Shown here piece by piece: positions 45,835 through 56,270 of a stretch of 64,000 nt of DNA (its first letter is position 1; the number at the start of each line of letters is the position of its first letter). The DNA comes from Halocafeteria seosinensis (Eukaryota; Sar; Bigyra; Bicosoecida). Under the pieces are notes generated by a model that saw only the letters and a program-made list of their open reading frames with translations, searched no databases and was not told where the DNA came from. The translations under genes were made by a program, and so were the position numbers. The stretch spans positions 62,001 through 126,000 of the forward strand of contig LVLI01000233.1 in the NCBI GenBank assembly GCA_001687465.1, given 5' to 3'.

Positions 45835-46583
45835 AGATGATGCATCTTCGTCGCTGCCTCTGGTCGAGAATTGATGGACTTCGTTCTCGAAAGTCGTTCC
45901 ATCCCTGCGCTGGTGTTCCTCTAGCGCGCGCTTTGTGTCCCCTTTTGTTCTTCGAGGGCGTTTCGGCTGCACCAACATTAGATGGTGCTCCATGGCTCTT
46001 CCACTCAACATTATCTTCCTTGTGCCATTGAGGAGACCGTAAGGAAGAGCTATTACCAGTAGAAAAGCTCGGCAGAATGCATTCTTTTCAAATTCCCTCG
46101 AAAGAGTCGAATGCATCCACAAACAGAACTCGTTTCTGCGCGGGGATGGGGCGCGTTTCCGGTCATCCTTTCGCACGCCGTGAAAGCCTTTCCAACGTCG
46201 ATGTTGAGGCGTCTCACGGTCCGAATGACGATGAGCTAAGTTCACTCACGGAGTCCTGCTGTTGAACAGTGGAAACTAACGAGTAACTAACAAAAGACAG
46301 CCTTGAACTCTACCAGCTCAATGTGGAACAGCAAGCTCTGAGAGCTTCCCGTTGGTGTATATCAGGCTGTCACTCAATTCCAGAGTTTTTCGCGATAGTG
46401 ACTGAGTTCACTCTGAACCACCGAAATTTCCAACTCACGAAGAACAGACCTGTATACGTCGTAATATACGAAAGCGATGTTCGAAGTTGCGACGGTCCCG
46501 GGCCAGTCGCCGGAGCTTTTAGGTCGTCAGCATCGCAAGCTCCGGAGCTCAGGAAGCCAAGCTATTCAGGGCAGTCAAAGAAG

Positions 46584-46910
46584 ATGGCAGCACGGCAGGA
46601 TACAGCTGATGGGCGTTATATTTCGTGTGAACTAGTGTTTGTTCGAGTTAACACGAAAGAAGCCAAATATTCGGCGACAAAGAATGGTGCACAGGCTGCA
46701 GCACAGCGCTTGATTCTTCAACCTACAAATTTCTCGCTGAATCTATCACAACGCAAATGCGGCAAATCCGAGCGATATCGTGTACCGTCTAGAATTGTTG
46801 ACTCTAGTGAAATTTCCTCCGGAAAGAAAAGAGATATATATTATATACATCCTCATGTAGTTAGTGAGAATCTCACACCAAGTGGAAGTCAAATTGCACT
46901 GCCAGACTGA
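46584..46910 (+). CDS. Small ORF, paralogue of 40842
   Basis: A 108-residue ORF. The first 37 codons match the ORF at 40842 in frame, after which the sequences part at a shared GCACAG. The second part (SLNLSQRKCGKSERYRVPS, RDIYYIHPHVV) is unrelated to the first copy. The frame is also open upstream to 46323. Not recognised; it could be a chance frame. Confidence 0.3.
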   Translation: MAARQDTADGRYISCELVFVRVNTKEAKYSATKNGAQAAAQRLILQPTNFSLNLSQRKCGKSERYRVPSRIVDSSEISSGKKRDIYYIHPHVVSENLTPSGSQIALPD

Positions 46911-47345
46911 ATCCAGATTGGGGACTTCCCTCATGTATTCTACAGAGTTGTTAAAGTAGCACTTTCCTTTGTCGAAGCTGCTCTATGCACAGTAGTCGGC
47001 AGGAAGCATTATCTGACACTATCATGATCGTTGTCGTTTGAATGAAATTGGATGCACCAACGTCTTCACAGTTGAGAAGCCCCTGCTTTAGAGATGGCAC
47101 TACCCGGTCGGGTTTGTTGCTGCACGTTCCTGTACAGTACAGGCTATCAGCATGGTTGCGTATGACGTTCTCTTATGGATGGTCCTCTGGATCATCCAAA
47201 CCCTGATAACGCTTACGGTCAAAGTCTACTGCTGCAACAGGAGCAAGTTAGGGTCTGATACTTCTCACAAGAGGGGATCCAGTAGTATCGACGGTAGGTA
47301 CTAGGGTCAGACCTTCTGATTGTGGTATTTAGAGTTCAAGCTCCC
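46911..47345. other. Intergenic region upstream of the alpha/beta hydrolase gene
   Basis: 435 bp, no recognised feature. Confidence 0.4.
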
Positions 47346-48907
47346 ATGTGTGGTTTGGATTCAGAAACTAGCGCTTTGGCCCCGAGGGTGAACACGAACC
47401 CGGTGAAACGAGATGGCACAGATATGGAGGACCCGGCAAGCACAGCTGAAGTGGAAAGTGGTCAGAAGAGCACATGCAAAGAGAAATGGAAAAACTCCGT
47501 CTCGGCAAAGAGTATTTCTATTATCGCAGGAGTTAGTAGGTAGCTGGTACTGTGGCTTTCCAGCTATCAGAATTGACAACTCGTGGTTTCATGCAGACCT
47601 ACCGCTCGCCTACCTTTCTGGGTTCGTATTAAGTTGAGATACACTCTCAAATCGTCTGTATCTTTCACACGTGAAGGGGCTCTTCTTTCTTCCAGGGCTT
47701 GTTTGTTTGCAATCGTGATTGCTGCCTTCCAGAACAGCTTGATATTTGTCCCCGAAAAGGCGGACAAGTGCTCTATTGAATGCCCTATTGACGATCTATT
47801 TTGCTGCTCCTATGATCAGTTCAAAGCGTAAGCAATGCCTTTTTATTTTACCTCGTTAGTTCAATGTACAATCGTATACGCTTTCTAATCCCAGGGAACT
47901 AAACGCTACCGATGTATACTTTTCGGATAAGAAATCCGGACTCAAATTACACGGCTGGTATTTCTCTAACGTTAGCGATACAGATGGCAAACCTCCTCTT
48001 AGTATCCTTTACAACCACGGTAGCGGGAGGAACATCGCAGTCCAATATAGATTCCAACGGTATCAGGTCCTGCTGGCAACCGGGAACGTCCGCATTTTCG
48101 TTTATGATTATCCGGGTAAGACATTCTCAGAGCCTTGAAATCCTAGGCGTACATGCGGTTGTTGACTTGAGTATGGCTGGTACACCAAACGCAGGTTATG
48201 GGAAGAGTGACGGTAGCCCTTCTGAGGATAATGTTAAGAGCTCGGCATTGGCAGCCTACGAAGCATTCCAAAGCATTCTTCCACAAGATGTGAGAGGTGT
48301 CGGCAATTTTACCTTCCTGGGGAGGTAAGTTCACGATTATGAATATCGAAACTCGTCGCTAGCACTCTTACGATTGTTCAGATCGCTTGGAGGAGGAGTA
48401 GCCACTTGGGCCATGAGGCAATTGACGCAACAAAGCGGCATGGTATCTAATATGGTTTTGCAAAGCACATTTGCTTCCCTAAGTACGTTATAACACTCAT
48501 TTGGTTCCCGCTGGTTACCAAGCAATCAAGCATGTCGCCACAGAAGAGACGGCAGCCGCGCCATTTCCAGTCTACGGATGGGTAATTATCCAGGTCTGGG
48601 ATGTAACTTTTGACAGCGAAAACAACATTAAGCCTTATGTAAGTTCCAACTTCGGTGTAAGCTGTCTCCGTGTTTAACTGAATTTATACTTCTCCAACGA
48701 CAGAGTGGATGCTTGTATCAGTACCATTCAAAAGATGACGAGTGGGTACCGTTCCAACAGGGAGAAGACCTGTTCAAAGCTGCCCAACACGTGCCGACGA
48801 CGGGAGATTGCAAGGTGTTCGTGGAGGAGTCTGATGTCAAACATGATGACCCCATGACGGAGAAACAAGTTGACTCTCTTCATAGTTGGTTACAAGAAAA
48901 CAGGTGA
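47346..48907 (+). CDS. Membrane-anchored alpha/beta hydrolase (ABHD/BEM46-like)
   Basis: Seven exons: 47346-47539, 47696-47827, 47895-48115, 48195-48324, 48382-48482, 48544-48638, 48704-48907 (358 aa). A single N-terminal membrane segment (SISIIAGVSRACLFAIVIAAF) is assembled across intron 1. Then the hydrolase fold: LHGWYFSN, YNHGSGRN (oxyanion HG), VYDYPGYGKSDG, and the nucleophile elbow GRSLGGG, whose Ser codon lies just after intron 4. The acid is the Asp of HSKDDEWVP and the base probably the His of VKHDDPMT. It likely hydrolyses an ester, thioester or amide at a membrane; the substrate is unknown. ATG 47346 is used; Met at 47427 is an alternative. The stop is 33 bp from the convergent symporter. 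Confidence 0.87.
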
Positions 48908-48940
48908 CACTACGTTGCACACCTAAAGCGGCTAAACTGC

Positions 48941-50978
48941 TCACCATACCCAGGCGATAATACCAGTAGTAACACCTATCAGAAAAATCGACAACCCCGC
49001 GTTCGTTAACCTATGCCGACGATCGTGCTTTAGGTACTCCTCGTACTTTCGTCGTGCATCTCCATTCTTCTTAAGGAGATTGATGTAGTCTCCGTCTTCA
49101 TCGTTGTTCTTCTCTTTTTCGTAGGAATGTCCGTTTCCGTCTTCCGACAACAGTGTAGCTGCTTCATTGGTAGAGCCTGTGGCGTCATCCGTGGGTGCAA
49201 GATCGCCTGAGTTTTGGCATTCTTCGTAGGCGCCTGACTCTACTAAACGTTGCACCTTTTCTCTTTTACCCACCAATCTGTATGCTTGCTTGAATTCCTC
49301 TAGGTAGAAAGACTCTACTTTTCCAGCCGTTCTCAAACAGAACTTTACAGTGTTGGCTGCATTTTCAACAGGGTCCTTTAACTCCGTAAACAGACTCACA
49401 GTCACCATAACAAGCCCTGAAAGTAAAACTAACACAGCACCAAAGTGGAGAAAGCTCGATCCCACAAATACTTTGCCAAACCCTGAACTAGCCGTTGATC
49501 CCGCAGCAGAGAGGCCTGCCATCCACAGTAATCGAATACCGCCGAAAAGGTGTCCACTTATCAAACCTGTTAAAGCCCCTGCCTCCGTAGCACGTGGCCA
49601 CAAAACCGCAATCAAAAACACTATAGCAATGGGAGGCCCAATCATCGCATTGACACTTTGCATAGCTACATACAGCGAATCATCCAAATGTGAAAGAATG
49701 GGAATCCATAGTACGCCAAGTGCTGTCATTGTCGCTACCCATATTCTGCCGGCTCTGACCAGCGCCTTGTCCGTCGCTGCAGGCTTGAGCCTCTTGAACA
49801 CATCCATAGCAAATATGGTGGAAGCTGAGTTGAATGTACTCGCCAGCACCGATAAAATAGCGGCAAGCATTGCAGCGATCATCAGCCCTAGAACACCATT
49901 GGGCATCAAATGCGACATAACAACAGGAAATGCCTTATTTGCTCCTGGACATTCACCGTCATCATTCTGTGGACAATCCATATCCTCAGGATACAGATAT
50001 CGCGCAGCGATTCCCGGAAGACACCAAGCAAAGGGGATAGTTAATTTCAAGAATCCGGCCATGATACTTCCTGACGCCCCATGAGTGGTACTTTTTGCAG
50101 CTAAGCCCCGCTGGACCATTTCCTGCTCGGTACAATGGAACCATAGCATCAGCCACGGGGCACCGAATAAGGTGGCGGACCAGCTGTAGGGTCCAGATGT
50201 CTGGTACATCTTAAGATAGGATTCATCCATTCCAGCTGCAGTTGCTTCCGGACTATCGTGCAGCTTATCTGACAAGCCAGACCAGCCACCCACTTCATGC
50301 ATAACAAGCGCTGTAGTAAGAGATCCGCCGACTACCAAAAGTATTGTATTGATCACCTCCACGTGAATAATTGCGGCCAATCCGCCGATCATGGTAAATA
50401 CGCCTGTGAATAATAGCAAGATAGCGACTGACGTCCACATCCCAAGACCAAGTGTACTCTCCATGATTATCGCTCCACAAAACAGTGACGCAGAGACGCG
50501 GCTCACAATGTAAATTAGGAGTGACATCGCCGCCAAGTAGATCCTCATTTTCTTTCCAAATCGTCTCTCTGTGTACTCCGGCATCGTAAAGACAAACTGC
50601 CTCATGAAGATGGGAAGGAAGACATAGGCGAGCAATAAGAACATATATGGGCTCGCCATGTCGAAGAATGAAGCAGCAATTCCCACTGATGCTCCCGCAC
50701 TCGATAACCCTATGATTGAATCCGATCCTGTTACCATCAACCAAAGAATTCCAACCTACAGCGCGAAACTGTGAGTTTACGTTCGTTTACGTACCTATGT
50801 TGCTCGCAAAAAAACTAGATCCTACCGCGAACCATTTTGTATCCCTCTTTGCCAGGAAATAGCTGGTTGTATCGTGATTCTTCATCCGTCTGGCGTGGTA
50901 ATACGTCAAGCTCGCTAGGGCAAGCACGTAGGCAGAGATGAGTATGTAGTCAAAGTAGTTCGTCGTTGTGTTCGCCAT
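48941..50978 (-). CDS. Sodium/solute symporter (SSS/SLC5 family)
   Basis: Two exons, 50978-50795 and 50727-48941 (656 aa), with a 67-nt intron. Splicing to AACAG|GATCGG rebuilds the hallmark SSFFASNIGSDSIIGLSSAG of TM1-TM2; the alternative acceptor nearer the donor breaks the frame. About 13-14 membrane segments are visible, with RIYLAAMSLLIYIVSRVSASLF, the FTGVFTMIGGLAAIIHVEVIN segment and LMIAAMLAAILSVLASTFNSASTIF (TM8 region with the Na-site Ser/Thr) typical of SLC5. A cytosolic charged loop precedes the last helix. It would import a small solute with sodium across the plasma membrane; glucose, carboxylate or vitamin cannot be told apart here. An in-frame Met at 51002 is possible. Confidence 0.92.
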
Positions 50979-51916
50979 TGCTCTCACTCGACATTTACGC
51001 AATACTGACGTTCAGTTTGAGCAATATCGGAGGCGAAGCGTCGTGATCTGCATTAATGACATCCTGTGGGTTGAATTTGAACCAGAAGCCATCTATTTTC
51101 TTCTCGCTCCTGAGATCTATGAGATTCCTCCCCTTACCCACGGATAACATGTCACAGAACAGGTATTGAAAAATAAACTCAACAAAGGATGGGCATGAAT
51201 CTACCGCATAAGGCTAAGAAAAAGCCTTCAGAAGACGAAAACCCATTCGTGGAACAGTTCCGAAGCCAAGCAAATGATTCCACTCACCTCAAAATTCCTC
51301 TCGAGACAATCGGTCGAGAACTGCTCTACAAAACAACAACAACAAGAATCAAAGAGACTATGCTATGCATAACGGATACAATCCCATGAAAGGGGAGTTT
51401 AATGGGATGAGCTCTGTGGTGTTCCGACAGCAAAACTTCAACTTCGGAGCGAATTTTACAGAGATCCTTGAGTTGACATGCCATTAACATGAGCATAGTC
51501 GCACGACATATGAACACAATGACTCCCAAATAAAATCTAGCGAGGTTTAAGTGGAAAGTTCAACATGTTCAGTTGTAACTGCACTCTACAGCATATGGAC
51601 TGGTACAAAACGAAGTTGGACAGTGGTTGTAGCCATTGTAGCCGAAGTGAGACGAGCACGAGCTACATCACTCCCCCATACCGATCAAGAAGCCCGATTG
51701 ATTTCGTGTATTCCTAATCTAAATCATGGCTCCTCCAAAACAGGTACTCCCGCCGCACAGAAACGGTAGAAGCCCTTGGCTCGTACCATACGTACGATTG
51801 TAGGAAATATTAGGCAAGGAGTAAATATCCTACGAATTCTAATACGCTGGACATAATTTTCGGCCCAGAATTTTCACCACTGTCTCTGATGATGCCATGT
51901 TGATAGGATAGTATGC
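50979..51916. other. Intergenic region
   Basis: 938 bp between the starts of the symporter and the end of the galaxin-like gene. A 66-codon frame at 51189 has no supporting motif. Nothing recognised. Confidence 0.45.
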
Positions 51917-52412
51917 CTAATTGCTATCGCAAGGGTCTTCTCCATTTCCAAAATCAATTGAGACTTTGTTATCGTCGCAGCAGACAAACTTGGGATCTTC
52001 TTGAGCTGCGTCATATATCATGGGGCCGCAACATTTCGTTTGGGAATAAACCTGCAAGCAACGGGAGTAGCTGGTGAGACAATATGTCCTCTGTTGTCGA
52101 CGACGACACGAGACTTACTCTGTCATACACGAACTCATTCTCACAACATATTTCCTTCTTTAGGTGATAAGGTTTAAAACCACAGCACCCAAACTCTTCG
52201 ATATCTTGTATACCAAATATGAAATCCGGAAATATCACTTTCTCGTCGCAGCAGAGCGCAATGTTAGTGTTGTATTCAACGTTTCCACAAAGCGTCAGCC
52301 TTACTGGGACATTCTCTGGGTGGCGAAGCTCTAGCTGTTGAGCCGTAAAACAGTGAAACTGAAGCAGCATAGCTGCTATTACAGTACCAATGTGGAACCT
52401 GTTGTTTAGCAT
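51917..52412 (-). CDS. Secreted Cys-rich galaxin-like protein
   Basis: Two exons, 52412-52119 and 52051-51917 (142 aa), 67-nt intron in phase 0. The start MLNNRFHIGTVIAAMLLQFHC is a clear signal peptide with likely cleavage near FTA. The mature part repeats the galaxin pattern of paired cysteines: ALCCDEKV, FGCCGFKPY, EICCENEFVYD, TKCCGPMIYD, FVCCDDNK, with CCG-x2-5-Y spacing. Galaxins are known from coral skeleton organic matrix and occur in other eukaryotes; the general role is a disulphide-rich extracellular matrix or wall protein. There is no membrane anchor. Only about two to three repeats are present, fewer than in coral galaxin. Confidence 0.7.
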
Positions 52413-52695
52413 GGTGAGGCGCTGGCTTCAACTTTCGCTATTTTACTGATGCTTTGCTCCGTTCTTCCAGCGACATTTGAAGGAGAGCCTTCATGCACAA
52501 CAAGAAACAAATAACTTGAATGAGAGTTTGGGAGCAATGCTGAAGCCTTGGATGACAGTGTCCCGTTGTCATCGGCGAACCCAAGTTGCTGAAACAATTG
52601 TTTGCAGGGTAGCCACTCAGCTGCACAACATTCATGGGCAACGCTGATTTCGATGTTTTGATGCCAATGTATACGGTTTACGCACAGATATAGTC
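52413..52695. promoter_or_regulatory. Divergent promoter of galaxin-like gene and SPT4
   Basis: 283 bp between divergent start codons. No specific element is recognised. Confidence 0.4.
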
Positions 52696-53438
52696 ATGGA
52701 GGGGGCTACTGCTCCGAATAAAACACGTGGACTGCGCGCTTGCAGACGCTGCAAGCTCGTAAAGTCTTCGGACCAGGTACGCTGACGACTCCGGGTGGTG
52801 CATTACCACCAGTAGTGTGATGTCTCGTTTATTAGGGCTCCGAGGATGAAATTTCGAGGCTTTTTACCATTTCTTGTTCATGCAGTTTAAAGAAAGCTTC
52901 TGCGAAAATTGCCCGGAAGACGCCCCAGATATAGTAAATTCGGAAACCAGGCAGGAGTATATACAGAATCATACAACAACAGAGTTTGAGGGGTAAGCTG
53001 AATACGGTTCTCTCTCCAGTTGCATGTTCACTTGTTATCGTCGTTTCCGCGTTTTGTCCAGAATGGTCGCGATGATGAATCCCTCTGGGTCATGGGTGGC
53101 CAAGCGATTAAAGATGTGTACGTAGGCAAGCTCGGTGCTCAATGAGTCCCATCAGTACTGCAACTATGATTTGTGGTGCAGATTACGTAAACGATGACGG
53201 AAACCGAGTAACATATAAACCAGGTGTCTACGCCATACACGTTACGGCTGGAGAAACAGAACAAGAGAGAGAGGATGCATTGGAAGCGAAGCTCCGAGAA
53301 GAAGAGGAGGAAGAAGCTGCGCAGGATGCGGATGATTTCATTGAAGATGACCTAGGGCAACAGAATGCGAAAAACGGGCATTCAGGAGAACAAGAACGAG
53401 AGCTTTTCGAAGAAGACGAGCATGAAGATGAATTATAA
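52696..53438 (+). CDS. SPT4: Transcription elongation factor SPT4
   Basis: Four exons: 52696-52776, 52886-52992, 53062-53117, 53182-53438 (166 aa). SPT4 pairs with SPT5 (DSIF) to aid RNA polymerase II processivity. The zinc finger is complete: LRACRRCKLVKSSDQF and FCENC give CxxC...CxxC. It is followed by TTEFEGMVAMMNPSGSWVAK, the family signature, and YKPGVYAIHVTG-like strand YKPGVYAIHVTAG. Introns 109, 69 and 64 nt. Unlike typical SPT4 (about 110-120 aa) it has a very acidic tail of about 60 residues (EEEEEEAAQDADDF) ending EDEL. That ending is not meaningful as an ER signal because there is no signal peptide. Confidence 0.95.
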
Positions 53439-53546
53439 GCATACAATGAAAAATGCATGAATCATAGCTGGCAGTTACGGATGTACACAACCCCCCTCCC
53501 CCACACACATATTGCTGTTTGCAGCCAAATAGTACAATTTTCATCA

Positions 53547-54453
53547 CTAATGAAGTACAATCAGAAGCAGTATCAGGACGCCTAAGACAATAAACAAACG
53601 ACTGATCATTTGATTCATGTGCTGAGAACTCGGACTGACAGGTGGGGTTCCCCAATACGTTTGCTGAGAAGACGGAAAAACAACCAGTGTGCTAGATAAG
53701 TGAACCGATAGATTGAGAGAGGGCAACTTACAAAATGAAGCCCAAACAGAGAAGGGAAGTACCCCATTCCACCTGAGAAAAACGCAGCGTTCGGACCCAT
53801 ATCTGAAAATCGCGGTGCCTCAGGTCGCCTGCCGGAGGGCCTCTGAGGTACGCTCGTATCGTCTTTTGATTCTTCACCTCCGGTGCCTCTGCATAAAAAA
53901 GAAAAAAACAAGAAAACCCAAAAACCCGACACCGATTACACATTATAGCCAAACAATTATAGAAGTTTTAGCCACCTACACTGCTGGGTGAGATTGGGAT
54001 CCTCCTTTACCGTATATAGGAATGACATTGTCTGTGGTTACACCAGCTTTACACACGGGGCAAGTGTTTTTCCCAGCTTGTATCCACCGAAACAAACAGC
54101 TCCAGCTGCAGAGACAACGCATTCAGATTTATTCCTACTTAGATTAGTTAAGCGACGTAAGTGATATGTGCCTTACCAGTATAAATGTCCACATCTGCGT
54201 GAAACATAAAACGATGACTTAATACTGCAACACCGACAAGACACTTTACCGGCGAAGAAGTCACTTACTGCGTAACAACAGGGTCTGTTGCATGCTCCAA
54301 GCAAACCGAGCAATCAAAAAATGACATGCCATCTCCATCATTATGACTCTCTCTCCTTCCACTCTCATTTCCTCCATTAGAAGCTTCTGGACCTGAAGAA
54401 GATGCCGCGGCTCCGGATGAGCTTCCCCCCTGTTTGTGAGGATCAGAAGCCAT
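53547..54453 (-). CDS. RING E3 ubiquitin ligase, RNF5/RNF185 type
   Basis: Five exons: 54453-54269, 54194-54177 (18 nt), 54105-53980, 53888-53732 and 53663-53547 (200 aa). The RING is C3HC4: FFDCSVCLE, then the micro-exon CGHLY, CWSCLFRWI, and CPVCKAGV. VIPIYGKG follows, as in RNF5/RNF185. The C-terminus has a hydrophobic anchor (LFIVLGVLILLLIVLH), as expected for an ER-membrane ligase in ER-associated degradation. Exon 4 encodes a hydrophobic FFSGGMGYFPSLFGLHF segment, matching the region before the anchor in this family. The N-terminal 45 residues are Ser/Gly-rich. The micro-exon is required for frame and supplies the key CxH. Confidence 0.9.
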
Positions 54454-54928
54454 TTTCCCTGTTCTTCCGTTACAAATCAACGCACAAAAATTGTCGAATT
54501 GTGCAATACTCCAGTTTGACTAGTCTCCTTGCTCTAAAATTGAATGGCCGCAATTAATTCATCCATAGAATCAAGTTGACCTTGAAGTCTCTTCCGCGTC
54601 GATTTATTCCATTCCACACCAACAAGCCACAATCCCCAGTACCAGATAGCAAAGCAAGTGAGTCTATAAGAGTGTTTACGTTGGAATATACTCATCAAAG
54701 CATACGCATTATCGCATCCAGCACGCTTAAGAGCAGCGCGTTTCGTGGTACCAAAGTGAAAGTAAAGATTGCTGCATCTCCGACAGAAGTGACACGAAAG
54801 CAGGCTACACCATAAAGGGGATCATTGTTGTCTGTGTCAGACGAGGAAGAAAGGGTAGAGACTCCTATAGAAACTATCACTATTGGCGACGGCATTGATC
54901 TATTCATTCCATACTAGGAAAGCACAAT
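54454..54928. promoter_or_regulatory. Divergent promoter region of RNF185-like gene and RPS5
   Basis: 475 bp between divergent genes. No TATA or initiator element can be confidently picked out. A small plus-strand frame at 54576-54815 has no support. Confidence 0.35.
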
Positions 54929-56063
54929 ATGTCCTTCGCTAACGAGGTAAAGCTGTTCGGCCAATGGTAAGTGGGTTTAGCCTTTATATCGCCCATACTG
55001 CGGCCGGGTGCCGCTTAAAACCCATACAAGCGGATTCTGCAAGCAAATTTGAGCTATACGGATGGAAAAAGATGGTGGTATCGTGTCCATTGGGAGAGGA
55101 GTAGACTGTCAAAAGAGGTTGCCTTCGGGTAGGGGGAGCGACGGGCTCGTGGAACTACAAAAAATGGTGCTGTTGCCGGCAGGGGGAAAAGACAGGGCAG
55201 GGCCGTCCCTCTGGGTAGCGCTTCACCCCAGTTCGGGGCTTGGGTTGATACATTCTGTATTTAGGAGTATTATGTTGCTTGTGTCCAAATTACGAGTATC
55301 TTTTCCGAGACGGGAGTATCATGTCTGTAGATGTGGCTATTTTTCAAACTCTTCTATCCTTCATTATTGTGTTTGCAGGAGCTACGAAGGCATCGACCTT
55401 GGGGATATCTCCTTGGACGACTATGTTGCCTGCAGTAGAGAAAGAGGCGCCGTTTACTTGCCGCATACAGCCGGAAGATACCAGCTGAAACGATTCCGTA
55501 AAGCTCAGTGCCCTATTGTCGAGCGATTGGTTAACAGCTTGATGTTCCACGGCAGAAACACTGGAAAGAAAGCAATGGCTATCCGGATCGTACAACACGC
55601 CTTCGAGATTGTAAATCTTCTCACAGACGAAAACCCTATCCAGGTTTTGGCGCGAGCTATTGTTAACTCCGGTCCTCGTGAGGACTCTACTCGTATTGGA
55701 ACTGCTGGTGTTGTGCGTCGCCAGGCCGTCGATTTATCCCCCTTCCGTCGTATCAACCAGGCTATTCACTTGCTTGCTGTTGGTGTAAGTGTCTCAGTTT
55801 CTCTCAATATTTTTTTGTTTTGTTTTTTGTTTGTTAGGTTGAAGTTATTTCCAATGCTAAAGTGTCTTCATCTGTAACTCGGGAAAATACTGTGCTTGTG
55901 TATCTAATTTTCGATGCAGACACGCTCCGCTTCGTTCAGGACGATCAAGACCACCGCTGAGTGCTTGGCTGATGAACTCGTCAACGCCTCCAAGGGTTCT
56001 TCGAACAGTTATGCTATAAAGAAGAAGGACGAAATCGAACGTGTTGCGAAGGCTAACCGATAA
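54929..56063 (+). CDS. RPS5: 40S ribosomal protein S5 (uS7)
   Basis: Three exons: 54929-54966, 55379-55784 and 55920-56063 (195 aa; family about 190-210). Family signatures: [73 protein letters not shown], and the C-terminus [20 protein letters not shown] followed by [14 protein letters not shown]. The small first exon encodes only [13 protein letters not shown]. Intron 1 is 412 nt and intron 2 is 135 nt, long for this window. The 3' part of intron 1 is open in frame with exon 2, so an in-frame ATG at 55062 exists but has no family support. Confidence 0.96.
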
Positions 56064-56270
56064 AGAGTTAGCAGTTATACTATGTGTGTAGTTCGAGTCA
56101 TTCAGATGAACGGACTGACCCTGATGATCCCCTAAGCACGAACAAATAGACACATCTACCCTTTATACTTGATTAATCTCTAATGAAATGGTGTGGGATG
56201 TACCAGTAGTATTCCGCCATGGTTTACAACAGCTCTGACATTAAGAACGAGCGATCGAAGTGGTAGCCAT

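Larger units (their letters stand above)
45283..45948. mobile_element. 666-bp insertion flanked by a 7-bp direct repeat, possible non-autonomous element
   Basis: Inside the duplicate, TCTTCGA occurs at 45276-45282 and again at 45949-45955, while the parent locus has it once (39590-39596). That is the expected result of an insertion with a 7-bp target-site duplication. The insert has no transposase frame and no clear terminal inverted repeat that I can see. It contains an imperfect direct repeat of about 100 bp. Confidence 0.55.
45116..46694 (-). pseudogene. Decayed duplicate of the 39.4-41.0 kb locus (Ser/Pro-rich gene fragment)
   Basis: Direct-orientation copy in three blocks: 45116-45282 matches 39431-39596, 45956-46079 matches 39597-39720, and 46080-46694 matches 40321-40952. 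Identity looks near 90% by eye. A 599-bp stretch (39721-40320, including the intron and exon ends) is missing at the 46079/46080 joint, where GAATG is shared by both edges. The first joint is interrupted by a 666-bp insertion. Relative to the source gene the copy lacks the intron region, carries indels and cannot encode the protein. Confidence 0.85.

Noticed and set aside
49350-50084. 244-codon plus-strand ORF
   Set aside because: Antisense to the symporter; no motif and codon use reflects the opposite strand.
50728-50794. Shorter symporter intron ending at CTGTAG near 50760
   Set aside because: It shifts the frame; the AACAG acceptor at 50728 rebuilds the conserved SNIGSDSIIGL segment.
51189-51389. 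66-codon plus-strand ORF in the symporter-galaxin gap
   Set aside because: Short, no motif and no supporting context.
53427-53438. EDEL at the SPT4 C-terminus as an ER retention signal
   Set aside because: The protein has no signal peptide and is a nuclear transcription factor; the ending is part of an acidic tail.
55062-55877. Long plus-strand ORF through RPS5 intron 1 and exon 2
   Set aside because: The first 105 codons match nothing, and the RPS5 N-terminus [13 protein letters not shown] is encoded upstream and spliced in correctly.
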